DNA of 64,000 nt from Peptoniphilaceae bacterium (GTDB taxonomy: Bacteria > Bacillota > Clostridia > Tissierellales > Peptoniphilaceae): NCBI GenBank assembly GCA_030152565.1, contig JASLJE010000004.1:77038-141037 (forward strand). The letters are read 5' to 3'. Below, in pieces: positions 35,628 through 43,976 of the stretch. The notes beneath the pieces are model-generated. The model was given only the letters and a program-made list of their open reading frames with translations, was not told where the DNA came from and searched no databases. How positions within the stretch are numbered: position 1 is the first letter of the stretch; each line of letters starts with the position of its first letter. Position numbers and translations under genes: made by a program.

Positions 35628-36995
35628 ATGGAGTATAGAATAGAAAAAGATACAATGGGAGAATTAAAGGTAGAAGCTTCTAAAAAATGGGGGGCCCAAA
35701 CCCAAAGAAGTCTGGAAAACTTTCAAATAGGTCAAGAAAAGATACCTATGGAGGTCATAAGAAGCCTGGTTATTCTAAAGAGGTCAGCTGCCCTAGTAAA
35801 CCACGATAAGGGACTTATAGACAAGAAGATAAGAGATGCTATTGTCTACGCTGGAGACCAGATTCTAGAGGGAAAATACGACGACCAATTTCCCCTAGCT
35901 GTATGGCAAACGGGAAGTGGAACCCAAACTAATATGAACGTCAATGAGGTTATGGCCCACCTGGCAAATGAGTTTTTAGAAGAGGATGTAGTCCATCCCA
36001 ATGACCATGTAAATAGGTCTCAATCATCAAATGACGTCTTTCCATCAGCCATGCATATGGCAGGATATGGTTTGATAAAGGATGAGCTTTTACCAGCTCT
36101 TGACTATATGATTGAAAACCTGAAGATAATTGAGAAAAACAATGAACACATTATTAAAAATGGTAGGACCCACTTGCAGGATGCAACTCCCCTAAGACTA
36201 TCTCAAGAGATTAGCGCTTGGAGATATAGCATGGAGGCGGGAAAAAAAGCCTTGGAAATGAATATGGATTTACTTTTAGAAATACCTATAGGAGGAACTG
36301 CAGTAGGAACAGGCCTTAATAGTCCAGAGGACTTTGACCATGACATTGTAGGGGAAATTAATAGGTATACAGGCCTAAAATATAGGGTGTCTGCCAATAA
36401 GTTTCATGGACTTACCAGCAAAAGTGAATTGGTAAACAGCCACGGTGCTATCAAGGCCCTAGCCATAGATATATTAAAGATGGCCAATGATATTAGGTGG
36501 TTGGCATCAGGACCTAGATCAGGTATAGGAGAGCTTATAATACCAGCCAATGAACCTGGAAGTTCTATAATGCCAGGTAAGGTTAATCCTACCCAGGCAG
36601 AGGCCATAACCATGGTTTGTAGCCAGGTATTTGGAAATGATGCAACTATTGGCTTTGGAGCTAGCCAAGGAAACTTCCAATTAAATGTCTATATGCCAGT
36701 TATTATTTATAACTTTACAAATTCAGTTCATCTTTTAACTGACAGTATATATTCATTTACAGATAAATTGATTAAGGGAATAGTAGCCAATGAAAAAGTA
36801 ATCAAAGACAAGCTGGACAAGTCCCTAATGTTGGTTACAGCCCTAAGTCCTAGACTAGGCTATGAAAAGGCTGCACAAATAGCTAAAAAGGCCTATGAAG
36901 ATGATTCTAGTCTTAAGGAAGCTGCCTTAGAACTAGCTTATTTAACAGAAGAAGAATATGACAGTTGGGTCGACCCAGCCAAGATGGTTGACTAG
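35628..36995 (+). CDS. fumC: Fumarate hydratase, class II
   Basis: Oxygen-stable, Fe-S-independent hydratase interconverting fumarate and malate. GGGAGG precedes the ATG at 35628, giving 455 residues with the usual start (MGELKVEASKKWGAQTQRS near residue 9); an upstream in-frame ATG at 35568 is rejected. Signatures are GSGTQTNMNVNEV near 106 and GSSIMPGKVNPTQAEA near 314. It is divergent from aspA, a superfamily relative that produces its substrate. Argininosuccinate lyase and aspartase are excluded by the NPTQAEA ending. Confidence 0.95.
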   Translation: MEYRIEKDTMGELKVEASKKWGAQTQRSLENFQIGQEKIPMEVIRSLVILKRSAALVNHDKGLIDKKIRDAIVYAGDQILEGKYDDQFPLAVWQTGSGTQTNMNVNEVMAHLANEFLEEDVVHPNDHVNRSQSSNDVFPSAMHMAGYGLIKDELLPALDYMIENLKIIEKNNEHIIKNGRTHLQDATPLRLSQEISAWRYSMEAGKKALEMNMDLLLEIPIGGTAVGTGLNSPEDFDHDIVGEINRYTGLKYRVSANKFHGLTSKSELVNSHGAIKALAIDILKMANDIRWLASGPRSGIGELIIPANEPGSSIMPGKVNPTQAEAITMVCSQVFGNDATIGFGASQGNFQLNVYMPVIIYNFTNSVHLLTDSIYSFTDKLIKGIVANEKVIKDKLDKSLMLVTALSPRLGYEKAAQIAKKAYEDDSSLKEAALELAYLTEEEYDSWVDPAKMVD

Positions 36996-37023
36996 TCTTA
37001 CTATTAACCCAAGAGAAAGGTTT

Positions 37024-37052
37024 AAAATAAAAAAAACCCAATCTCTTGGGTT
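37024..37052 (-). terminator. Intrinsic terminator of rpmB
   Basis: Read on the minus strand: AACCCAA, GAGA loop, TTGGGTT (37052-37035) followed by eight U. It is a perfect seven-bp stem immediately after the rpmB stop. No separate strong terminator for fumC on the + strand is seen. Confidence 0.9.
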
Positions 37053-37056
37053 GATT

Positions 37057-37251
37057 TTAGTTAGCTGGTCTTTCAACTTTGCCTGATCTTAAACAACGAG
37101 TACATACATTGATTCTCTTAGGTTGTCCATCAACCAATGCTCTAACTCTTCTTAAGTTAGGAGACCAAGTTCTTTTTATATTTCTGTGTGAAAAAGTAAC
37201 TGAGTTACCTGATTTTTTGTTTTTTCCGCAAATTTCGCAAACTTTTGCCAT
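37057..37251 (-). CDS. rpmB: Ribosomal protein L28 (zinc-binding form)
   Basis: Large-subunit protein, 64 residues: CEICG near the N-terminus and CTRC near residue 52 form a zinc-binding site, so this is the C+ type of L28. The start at 37251 is fixed by AGGAGGTG seven bases upstream; a much longer in-frame extension is non-coding promoter DNA. It is divergent from the asp23-like gene, the arrangement seen across Bacillota, and the two promoters appear to share one -35 hexamer. Confidence 0.97.
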   Translation of the reverse strand: MAKVCEICGKNKKSGNSVTFSHRNIKRTWSPNLRRVRALVDGQPKRINVCTRCLRSGKVERPAN

Positions 37252-37293
37252 GTCCGCACCTCCTCTAGAACGATGTATTACAATTACTGATAC

Positions 37294-37323
37294 ATTATAA
37301 CATAGTTTTATTATTTTTTGCAA
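37294..37323 (-). promoter_or_regulatory. Promoter of rpmB, sharing its -35 with the divergent promoter
   Basis: Minus strand: TTGCAA (37323-37318), 18-bp spacer ending in a TGT extension, TATAAT (37299-37294). TTGCAA is a palindrome, so the same six bases also form the -35 of the opposite promoter. Confidence 0.78.
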
Positions 37324-37346
37324 GATATTTATAAGACTGATATAAT
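37318..37346 (+). promoter_or_regulatory. Promoter of asp23-fakA-recG
   Basis: TTGCAA (37318-37323), 17-bp spacer with TGA extension, TATAAT (37341-37346). It uses the same palindromic -35 as the rpmB promoter, in a divergent arrangement. Confidence 0.82.
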
Positions 37347-37373
37347 ATAGTATATAAAACTTAGGAGGCAAAT

Positions 37374-37724
37374 ATGTCAGCTACAATAAAAAATGATTAC
37401 GGAAAGATTGTTATAAGCGAGAAAGTATTAGCTTCTTACGCTGCAAGAGCTGCTTCAGAAACCTATGGAATTGTTGGTTTAGCTGCTCAAAACGCTAAGG
37501 ATGGCTTATTCGAATTGCTTAAGGTTGAAAATAATACTAAAGGTATTAATATAAGAATGAACGATGGACAACTTGACATAGATGTTTTAGTGATTATGGA
37601 GTATGGAGTAAGAATCTCAGTAGTCGCTGAAAATATAATAGAAAAAATTAAATATAATATTGAAAAAAACACTCGTCTAAAGGTGAACAATGTTAATATC
37701 ATAGTTCAAGGCGTTAGAGTATAG
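37374..37724 (+). CDS. Asp23/Gls24 family protein (YloU)
   Basis: A 116-residue Asp23/Gls24 (DUF322) protein, a cytosolic envelope-stress-associated family; in S. aureus Asp23 localises to the membrane through a partner. The family core GKIVISEKVLASYAARAA (residues 9-26) and the C-terminal NVNIIVQGV are visible. AGGAGG precedes the ATG. It is divergent from rpmB and immediately upstream of the fatty acid kinase gene, the conserved rpmB-yloU-yloV order. The stop codon and the fakA ribosome binding site are adjacent. Confidence 0.93.
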   Translation: MSATIKNDYGKIVISEKVLASYAARAASETYGIVGLAAQNAKDGLFELLKVENNTKGINIRMNDGQLDIDVLVIMEYGVRISVVAENIIEKIKYNIEKNTRLKVNNVNIIVQGVRV

Positions 37725-37735
37725 TGGAGGAAATT

Positions 37736-39379
37736 ATGGATAGAATAGAAGGAAAGCTGTTTAGGCAAGGACTATATGGCGCCTACAAAAGACTGGAAGA
37801 CAATAAGGACTTGGTGAATAGTTTAAACGTATTCCCAGTACCAGATGGAGACACAGGTACAAATATGTTTTTAACTATGAAGTCAGTTATAAATAAGGCA
37901 CAAGATGCAGAGGATACAATACCAGCCCTATCAAAGGCGCTAGGTACAGGATCTTTGATGGGAGCTAGGGGAAACTCAGGAGTTATCCTTTCACAATTAT
38001 GCAGGGGAGTTTCAACTGTTTTAAAAGACAAGACAGTAGTTACCATTGACGATGTTGTAGAGGCAAGTGAAAGTGCCAAGGATACAGCCTATAAGGCAGT
38101 TTTAAAACCAACTGAAGGAACCATCCTTACAGTTAGTAGAATGATGGCTGAATTTGCAGCTGAAAACCACCAAAATTACAAGAGAATAGATAAATTTTTA
38201 GAAGCAATTATAGTTGAAGGCCATAGGGCTTTAAATATGACACCAGAAATGCTACCAGTTCTTAAGGAAGCTGGCGTAGTTGATGCTGGTGGTAAGGGAT
38301 TACTTACACTTATGGAAGGTTTTCTAGCTGGTATTACAGGAGAAGAGGTTGACTTTGGAGACATTAACCAATTGGTAGAACCTACTGCCCATCAAAATGT
38401 ATCCCATGCAGAAATGGCATCTTCAGATATTAAGTATGGCTACTGTACAGAGTTCTTGATCAAGACAGAACACGCAGAAGACTTTGCCAACTTTAGAAAA
38501 GAAATTGAAGTTTATGGGGACTCTATAGTAGTTGTAGGGGCTGAAGATATGATAAAAACTCATATCCATACAAATAACCCAGGAAGAGTTTTAGAAAAAG
38601 CCTTGGAAAGAGGCTATCTAGTTGACATTAAGATAGATAATATGAGGGTACAACACAGCCATAGAATAGCTACAGATGCCCAAGTTGAAGCTGCTCAAAG
38701 AACTGAAGCTAAGCCAAACAAAAAGTACGGCTTTGTTGCCATCAGTATGGGTGGAGGATTTGATGAAGTCTTTCACGATTTTGGAGTAGATGAGATAATT
38801 TCAGGCGGTCAAACAATGAACCCTTCTACAGAAGATATAGTTGAGGCTGCAGAAAGAGTTAGGGCTGATAATGTAATTATTATGCCTAACAATAAAAATA
38901 TAATTTTAGCTGCCAAACAAGCTGTTGACTTGGTTGAAGACAAGAAGATTATAGTTATAGAAACTAAATCAGTTCCTCAAGCCTTCACAGCCCTTATTAA
39001 CTTTGATGAGACCTTAGATATTGAAGAAAATATGGAAGCTATGAATGAAGCCTTAGAAGAAGTTACTACCTTAGAACTTACCTATGCAGTTAGGGATACT
39101 AAGGTTGGAGATATAGAAATTAAAAAAGACGATGTAATAGGTATAAAGGAAAAAGATATTATCGTTAAGGGCAAGGACCCACAAGATACCATGTATGAGC
39201 TTGTGACCAAGTCTCTAGATGATTCTAGTTCCCTAGTAACCCTTTACTATGGTGAAGACGTGGCAGAAGAAGACGCCCAAGATTTAGTGGACAGGTTGGA
39301 AGAGGACTATGATGACTTGGACTTTGAATTAATCTTTGGTGGCCAACCACTATACTACTATGTAGCGTCAATTGAATAA
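37736..39379 (+). CDS. fakA: Fatty acid kinase subunit FakA-like (DAK2 domain, YloV)
   Basis: ATP-binding subunit that phosphorylates exogenous fatty acids bound to FakB. The N-terminal DhaL/DAK2-like domain has the Mg-ATP signature PVPDGDTGTNM near residue 34 and GARGNSGVILSQ near 75; the C-terminal half (about 310-547) is the DegV-like/FakA-C region. ATG 37736 is preferred to a GTG at 37724 because GGAGG lies five bases ahead. 547 residues is typical. No fakB is adjacent, so partners must be elsewhere. recG follows after one base. Confidence 0.9.
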   Translation: MDRIEGKLFRQGLYGAYKRLEDNKDLVNSLNVFPVPDGDTGTNMFLTMKSVINKAQDAEDTIPALSKALGTGSLMGARGNSGVILSQLCRGVSTVLKDKTVVTIDDVVEASESAKDTAYKAVLKPTEGTILTVSRMMAEFAAENHQNYKRIDKFLEAIIVEGHRALNMTPEMLPVLKEAGVVDAGGKGLLTLMEGFLAGITGEEVDFGDINQLVEPTAHQNVSHAEMASSDIKYGYCTEFLIKTEHAEDFANFRKEIEVYGDSIVVVGAEDMIKTHIHTNNPGRVLEKALERGYLVDIKIDNMRVQHSHRIATDAQVEAAQRTEAKPNKKYGFVAISMGGGFDEVFHDFGVDEIISGGQTMNPSTEDIVEAAERVRADNVIIMPNNKNIILAAKQAVDLVEDKKIIVIETKSVPQAFTALINFDETLDIEENMEAMNEALEEVTTLELTYAVRDTKVGDIEIKKDDVIGIKEKDIIVKGKDPQDTMYELVTKSLDDSSSLVTLYYGEDVAEEDAQDLVDRLEEDYDDLDFELIFGGQPLYYYVASIE

Positions 39380-39380
39380 A

Positions 39381-41381
39381 ATGAAATTATTAGATATCAA
39401 GGGAATAGGTAAGAAGAAGGAAGAAGTCTTAAATTCCATGGGTATTTATAGTGTAGAAGATTTAATAAACTACTTTCCAAGAGCCTATGAAGACAGGTCC
39501 AGATTTGTAGATATAGACCAGGCCAGGGACGGATTAAACTACTCCTTTATTTTAAGGATAAAGACCAGGCCCAGGACCTACTATCACAAGAGAGGATCTA
39601 TTACCCAGCTAAAGGCCTATGATCAATCAGGAGACATTTCCCTGGTTTGGTACAACAATAGGTTCGCTGCCAACAGTCTTAGGCAGGGGGAGGACTATAA
39701 GGTCTATGGAAGGTATGATGAAGTAAAAAACAGGTTAATAAATCCAGTGTTAAGCACTATGGATAAGGATGATATAGGTGGGATTTATCCCATCTATTCT
39801 ATTAAAAAGGGAGTTTCCAACAAGGACATGATAAAGTTTTTAGACCATGCCCTAGAAACTTCGATCCTGGACCAGGAGTTTTTAGACCAAAAGACCCTGG
39901 AAGGCTTTAAGATTTTATCGGACCAAGAAATTAAATATAAATTGCATAAGCCAATAGATTATATGGACCTATACAAGGCGAAAAGATCCTATTCTATGAG
40001 GGAGATGGCAGTTAGAAATATATTTTTCCACCTTCTTAAGGAGAAAAGATATGGAGAGAATGCCATTTCCTTTAAGGACTATAGCCTGGATCAGGCCTGT
40101 AGTCTATTGGATTTTAACTTGACCAAGGGACAAATTAAGGCCTTGGATGAGATAAAAAAAGACATGCAGGCTAATTATAGGATGAATAGAATACTAATCG
40201 GTGATGTGGGGTCAGGTAAGACCATAGTTGGAATCTTATCGGCCCTTATAGCAGCCAAGAACAACTACCAGGTGGCCTTTATGGCCCCAACAGAAATTCT
40301 TGCCCTGCAACACTTTAAGAATTATAGGGGATTTTTAGAAGAACTAAATATTAAGTCGGAAATATTAACAGGTTCAATTTCATTAAAGAATAAAAAAGAT
40401 ATTTATAATCGTTTGGCCCAGGGAGAGATTGATATTTTATTTGGAACCCATGCCCTCTTCCAAGAGGATGTGGTTTTCAAAAGGCTAGGATTGGTAATAA
40501 CCGATGAACAGCAAAGGTTTGGGGTGGAACAAAGAAAGCTTCTAGCTGAAAAGGGAGAAAAGCCAGATCTTTTAATCCTGACAGCCACTCCCATACCCAG
40601 GACCCTAGCCCTTACTATTTACGGGGACTTGGACGTATCAGTTATAGATAGTCTACCTGAAAACAGGAGAAAAATAGACACCTTCCTGGTAGATAAGGGT
40701 TATGAAAAGAGATTTTTAGAATTTGCCAGAAAAGAAATTTTAAAAGGTAGGCAGGTCTATGTTTTAGCCTCCCGAATCGATGAAGATGAGGACTTGGAAT
40801 CGGTATTTGGCCTGGTGGACAAGTACCAAGCCTATTTTAAGGATGATATTAAGATAGACTTTATCCACGGCAGGATGGATTCTGAGGAAAAAGAGGAAAA
40901 ACAAGCTCTATTTATAGGAGGACAAATAGACCTATTAATATCCACAACCATAATAGAAGTGGGAATAGACAATAAAAATGCCAGCCTTATGATTATTTAC
41001 GATGCCAATCAATTTGGCATGACCCAACTCCATCAATTGAGGGGAAGGGTTGGAAGAGGTCCCTATCAGTCCTACTGTATCTTAGTCAAGCCCAAGGGGC
41101 TTAAGGACGATGACAAGCTAAGATTTCTTGAAGAAAATGACGATGGCTTTGAAATCGCTAGAAAAGATATGGAATTAAGAGGGGCTGGAAATGTTTTAGG
41201 AACGGAACAGTCAGGCTATGAGGACAATCTATTTAATGATTTGTATATAAATGATATAATATTTGAGGAAACAGAGAAACTGACTGCCCATCTTATAGGG
41301 CAAGGCCTTTATAAGGGCCAACTATTTGCAAGTAAGTTAAAAAAATATGAAATTGAAAAAAATAAGATAGTATTGAATTAG
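39381..41381 (+). CDS. recG: ATP-dependent DNA helicase RecG
   Basis: Branch-migrating helicase that remodels stalled forks. The N-terminal wedge domain (about 1-260) includes helix-hairpin-helix-like LLDIKGIGKKK and an OB fold; Walker A is GDVGSGKT near residue 275. The motif II box reads DEQQ (DEQQRFGVEQ) rather than the commoner DEQH; motif III is TATPIPRTLALTIYGDLDVS. ATG 39381 begins one base after fakA; no clear ribosome binding site is seen, suggesting coupling. A TTG at 39372 is an alternative. Length 666 is typical. Confidence 0.95.
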   Translation: MKLLDIKGIGKKKEEVLNSMGIYSVEDLINYFPRAYEDRSRFVDIDQARDGLNYSFILRIKTRPRTYYHKRGSITQLKAYDQSGDISLVWYNNRFAANSLRQGEDYKVYGRYDEVKNRLINPVLSTMDKDDIGGIYPIYSIKKGVSNKDMIKFLDHALETSILDQEFLDQKTLEGFKILSDQEIKYKLHKPIDYMDLYKAKRSYSMREMAVRNIFFHLLKEKRYGENAISFKDYSLDQACSLLDFNLTKGQIKALDEIKKDMQANYRMNRILIGDVGSGKTIVGILSALIAAKNNYQVAFMAPTEILALQHFKNYRGFLEELNIKSEILTGSISLKNKKDIYNRLAQGEIDILFGTHALFQEDVVFKRLGLVITDEQQRFGVEQRKLLAEKGEKPDLLILTATPIPRTLALTIYGDLDVSVIDSLPENRRKIDTFLVDKGYEKRFLEFARKEILKGRQVYVLASRIDEDEDLESVFGLVDKYQAYFKDDIKIDFIHGRMDSEEKEEKQALFIGGQIDLLISTTIIEVGIDNKNASLMIIYDANQFGMTQLHQLRGRVGRGPYQSYCILVKPKGLKDDDKLRFLEENDDGFEIARKDMELRGAGNVLGTEQSGYEDNLFNDLYINDIIFEETEKLTAHLIGQGLYKGQLFASKLKKYEIEKNKIVLN

Positions 41382-41388
41382 GAGAAAT

Positions 41389-41952
41389 ATGAGAGTTATA
41401 TCAGGAAAGAGAAAAGGCTATAATCTAATGGGCCCTAGGAGCAGTGATGCCAGGCCTACAGAGGATAGGGTAAAGGAATCCCTATTTAACATTATTCAAC
41501 CCATCAAGCCAGAGGCTGTGGCTGTAGACTTGTTTTCATGTACAGGTTCTATAGGCATAGAGTTTTTGAGCAGGGGTTGTAGTAAGGTTTATTTTTCTGA
41601 AAAGGACAGGGACAATTTTGAACGTTTAAAAATGAATTTGGAAAAGACTAGGTTTGAAGACCAGGCAGAGTTACTCTTTGGGGACTTTAGAAGAAATCTT
41701 CTTCAAATAAATGAAGATATAGACTATATCTTTTTAGACCCTCCCTACTATACCAACTATATTGAAGATGCCTTAGACTTAATAAAGGACAATAGATACT
41801 TTGACAAGGCCATGATTATATGTGAGATGGATAGGGAAGAGTCCTATGATGAAAAATTTGACTATTTAGAAAAAGTGTTCGAGCGAAAATACGGTAAAAA
41901 AGTGATTACAATTTATAAGGGGAAAGAAGATGAAGGTAGTTTATCCAGGTAG
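41389..41952 (+). CDS. rsmD: 16S rRNA (guanine-966-N2) methyltransferase RsmD
   Basis: SAM-dependent methyltransferase that modifies G966 of 16S rRNA. The N-terminal MRVISGKRKGYNL, the ARPTEDRVKESLFNI region (near 22) and the active-site DPPY motif (near 116) are diagnostic. The product is 187 residues. Its last 23 bases overlap coaD, the same rsmD-coaD coupling seen in other Bacillota (ylbH-coaD). Confidence 0.95.
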   Translation: MRVISGKRKGYNLMGPRSSDARPTEDRVKESLFNIIQPIKPEAVAVDLFSCTGSIGIEFLSRGCSKVYFSEKDRDNFERLKMNLEKTRFEDQAELLFGDFRRNLLQINEDIDYIFLDPPYYTNYIEDALDLIKDNRYFDKAMIICEMDREESYDEKFDYLEKVFERKYGKKVITIYKGKEDEGSLSR

Positions 41953-42406
41953 CTTTGATCCAGTTACCAATGGACATTTAGATATGATCAAAAGATCGGC
42001 AAGTGCTTTTGATGAAGTTGTTGTAGGCGTACTTGTTAATTATTCAAAAAATAGTTTATTTACCATGGATGAGAGAATTGAAATGTTAGAGGAATTATTA
42101 TATGATTATAGTAATGTTAAAGTGAAAAAGTTCTCAGGCTTATTGGTAGACTTTGTTTTGGAGGAAGAGGCTGATGCAGTTGTCAGAGGCCTAAGGGCAG
42201 TATCTGACTACGAAACTGAACTTCAGATGGCCCATATTAATAAGAACCTGGCTAATAATAAACTGGAGACCCTATTTATGGTGTCAAGTCCAGAATATTC
42301 TTTTTTAAGCTCTAGCGTAGTAAAGGAAATCGCATCCCTTGGTGGAGATGTGTCTAGATTAGTACCAAATTGTGTAAATAAAAAAATTCAGAATAAATTA
42401 AAATAG
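41930..42406 (+). CDS. coaD: Phosphopantetheine adenylyltransferase
   Basis: Penultimate enzyme of coenzyme A synthesis: ATP + 4'-phosphopantetheine to dephospho-CoA. The nucleotidyltransferase TNGH motif (residues 13-16) follows GSFDPV, and the C-terminal SSSVVKEIA matches the ISSxxVK element. 158 residues is typical. It starts 23 bases inside rsmD with a GGGGAAAG ribosome binding region. In spore formers ylbJ often follows; here a coiled-coil protein does. Confidence 0.97.
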   Translation: MKVVYPGSFDPVTNGHLDMIKRSASAFDEVVVGVLVNYSKNSLFTMDERIEMLEELLYDYSNVKVKKFSGLLVDFVLEEEADAVVRGLRAVSDYETELQMAHINKNLANNKLETLFMVSSPEYSFLSSSVVKEIASLGGDVSRLVPNCVNKKIQNKLK

Positions 42407-42416
42407 GAGGGGTCAA

Positions 42417-42890
42417 GTGGATATTTTACAACTTATAGATGAATTGGAAGATGTGATTGATGATGCTTCATCAGTGCCATTTACCAAGAAAGTTTCTGTT
42501 AATCCAGAAGATATTTATGAAATAATAAATGATTTAAGAGATGCTTTACCAGAAGAAATCAAAGAGGCTAAGTGGGTTAATGAAGAAAAAGAAAGAATTT
42601 TAACCGATGCTAAGACTCAGGCTGATACCTTAGTAAACCAAGCCAAGGGTGAGGTTGAAAAGAGCTATGAAGCTGCCAATAGAAAATATAGAGACCTGGT
42701 AAATGAAAGCGCCATAACTATGGAAGCTAAAAAACAAGCAGCCCAAATAGTTCAAGACGCTGAAAATACAGCCCATGGTATTACTAAAAATTCCCTAGCT
42801 TACGTAGATGGAATGTTAGTAAAGACAGAAGAAGAATTAAAGAACCTATTAAAGGTGATTGAAGAAAATAGATCACAATTAAAATATTAA
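42417..42890 (+). CDS. Coiled-coil protein downstream of coaD, function unknown
   Basis: 157 residues starting at GTG 42417 after AGGAGGGG. The N-terminal 50 residues are acidic and helical; residues about 55-115 form a heptad-like coiled coil rich in Ala, Glu and Lys resembling ATP synthase subunit B/H or DivIVA-like stalks, which is a compositional likeness only. No membrane segment is present. Such proteins follow coaD in several clostridia. It ends at an intrinsic terminator. Confidence 0.75.
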   Translation: MDILQLIDELEDVIDDASSVPFTKKVSVNPEDIYEIINDLRDALPEEIKEAKWVNEEKERILTDAKTQADTLVNQAKGEVEKSYEAANRKYRDLVNESAITMEAKKQAAQIVQDAENTAHGITKNSLAYVDGMLVKTEEELKNLLKVIEENRSQLKY

Positions 42891-42893
42891 GAA

Positions 42894-42917
42894 AAGGCCC
42901 TAGGGTCTTTTTTTTAT
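42894..42917 (+). terminator. Intrinsic terminator after the coaD operon
   Basis: Six-bp G-U-containing stem (42894-42899 with 42904-42909), CTAG loop and a U-run of eight or more. Confidence 0.8.
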
Positions 42918-42929
42918 AAGGAGAATAAA

Positions 42930-43976
42930 ATGGACTTAATAAGAGACTTATCAAATGCCTTTGGTCCTTCAGGTTTTGAGGAGGATGTAATTAGAGTAGT
43001 TGAAAATTATTGCGGCGATGATTATGAGTTGGAAAAGGATGTCTTAAACAATCTTTATGTAGGCTTAAAGGACAATAAAAAACCCTATAAGATTATGTTG
43101 GATGGCCACCTTGATGAAGTGGGCTTTATGGTCCAATATATAGACCCTAAGGGCCTTATTCACTTTATACCCCTAGGTGGTTGGGTGGTGGAAAATATTC
43201 CTGCCCAATTGGTCCTTATTAAAAATTCTAAGGGGGACTATATAAAAGGAGTTGTATCATCCAAGCCTCCCCACTTTATGACTGAAGAAGAAAAAAATCA
43301 AAAACTAAGGATGGAGGACTTAACCATAGATGTGGGAGCCCTGTCCAAGGAAGAGGTGGAAAAGGATTTTGGCATTCAGGTGGGAGATCCGATAGCTCCC
43401 TATGTGGAATTTTCCTATAATGATAAAAATAAAATCATGCTGGGCAAGGCCTTTGACAATAGGTTGGGGACAGCCTGTGCCCTAAAGCTTTTAGAAAGGC
43501 TTAAGGAGGAAGACTTAAATATTTGTCCTATAGCAGGACTTGCCAGTCAAGAAGAAGTAGGAACCAGGGGAGCCCAGGTTAGCGCCCATAGAATAAGGCC
43601 AGATTTGGCCATAGTCTTTGAAGGTTCTCCAGCTGATGATTTATACTATCCTGACTATAGGATTCAAGGTGGCCTTGGTAGAGGGGCTCAAATTAGACTT
43701 AGGGACAACTCTTATATAGCCAATAAGGATTTGGCCAATAGGGCCCTAGACTTGGCTAGAAGAAAAAAAATAAACCACCAGCTTACAGTTAGGACAGGTG
43801 GGGGAACCAATGCTGGTAAAATCCACCTGGCCCACGAAGGGGTGGCTGTCTTAGTTATAGGAGTTCCTGTTAGGTATGCCCATACCCACCACTGCTATGC
43901 CAGTATGAAGGACTTTGAGTCGGCAGTAGACTTGGGCTATGAGCTGGTTATGGAAATTAACGATCAAGTGAAATAA
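42930..43976 (+). CDS. M42 family metallopeptidase (glutamyl aminopeptidase/endoglucanase-like)
   Basis: Cytosolic di-metal aminopeptidase of the M42 family, which forms tetrahedral dodecamers. The metal and catalytic motifs are DGHLDEVGFMV near residue 56, KAFDNRLG near 172, QEEVGTRGA near 206 (catalytic Glu) and a late AHTHHCY near 322. 348 residues is typical. The ribosome binding site lies directly after the upstream terminator. Its 3' end overlaps the convergent tmcAL gene by 20 bases. A peptidase again fits an amino-acid-fermenting anaerobe. Confidence 0.92.
   Translation: MDLIRDLSNAFGPSGFEEDVIRVVENYCGDDYELEKDVLNNLYVGLKDNKKPYKIMLDGHLDEVGFMVQYIDPKGLIHFIPLGGWVVENIPAQLVLIKNSKGDYIKGVVSSKPPHFMTEEEKNQKLRMEDLTIDVGALSKEEVEKDFGIQVGDPIAPYVEFSYNDKNKIMLGKAFDNRLGTACALKLLERLKEEDLNICPIAGLASQEEVGTRGAQVSAHRIRPDLAIVFEGSPADDLYYPDYRIQGGLGRGAQIRLRDNSYIANKDLANRALDLARRKKINHQLTVRTGGGTNAGKIHLAHEGVAVLVIGVPVRYAHTHHCYASMKDFESAVDLGYELVMEINDQVK

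Noticed and set aside
37252..37371. 40-residue N-terminal extension of rpmB
   Set aside because: It would run through both divergent promoters; L28 proteins start at MAKVCEICG, right after AGGAGGTG.
39372..39380. TTG start for recG at 39372
   Set aside because: The ATG at 39381 gives the usual RecG N-terminus; neither has a ribosome binding site, so the ATG is preferred.
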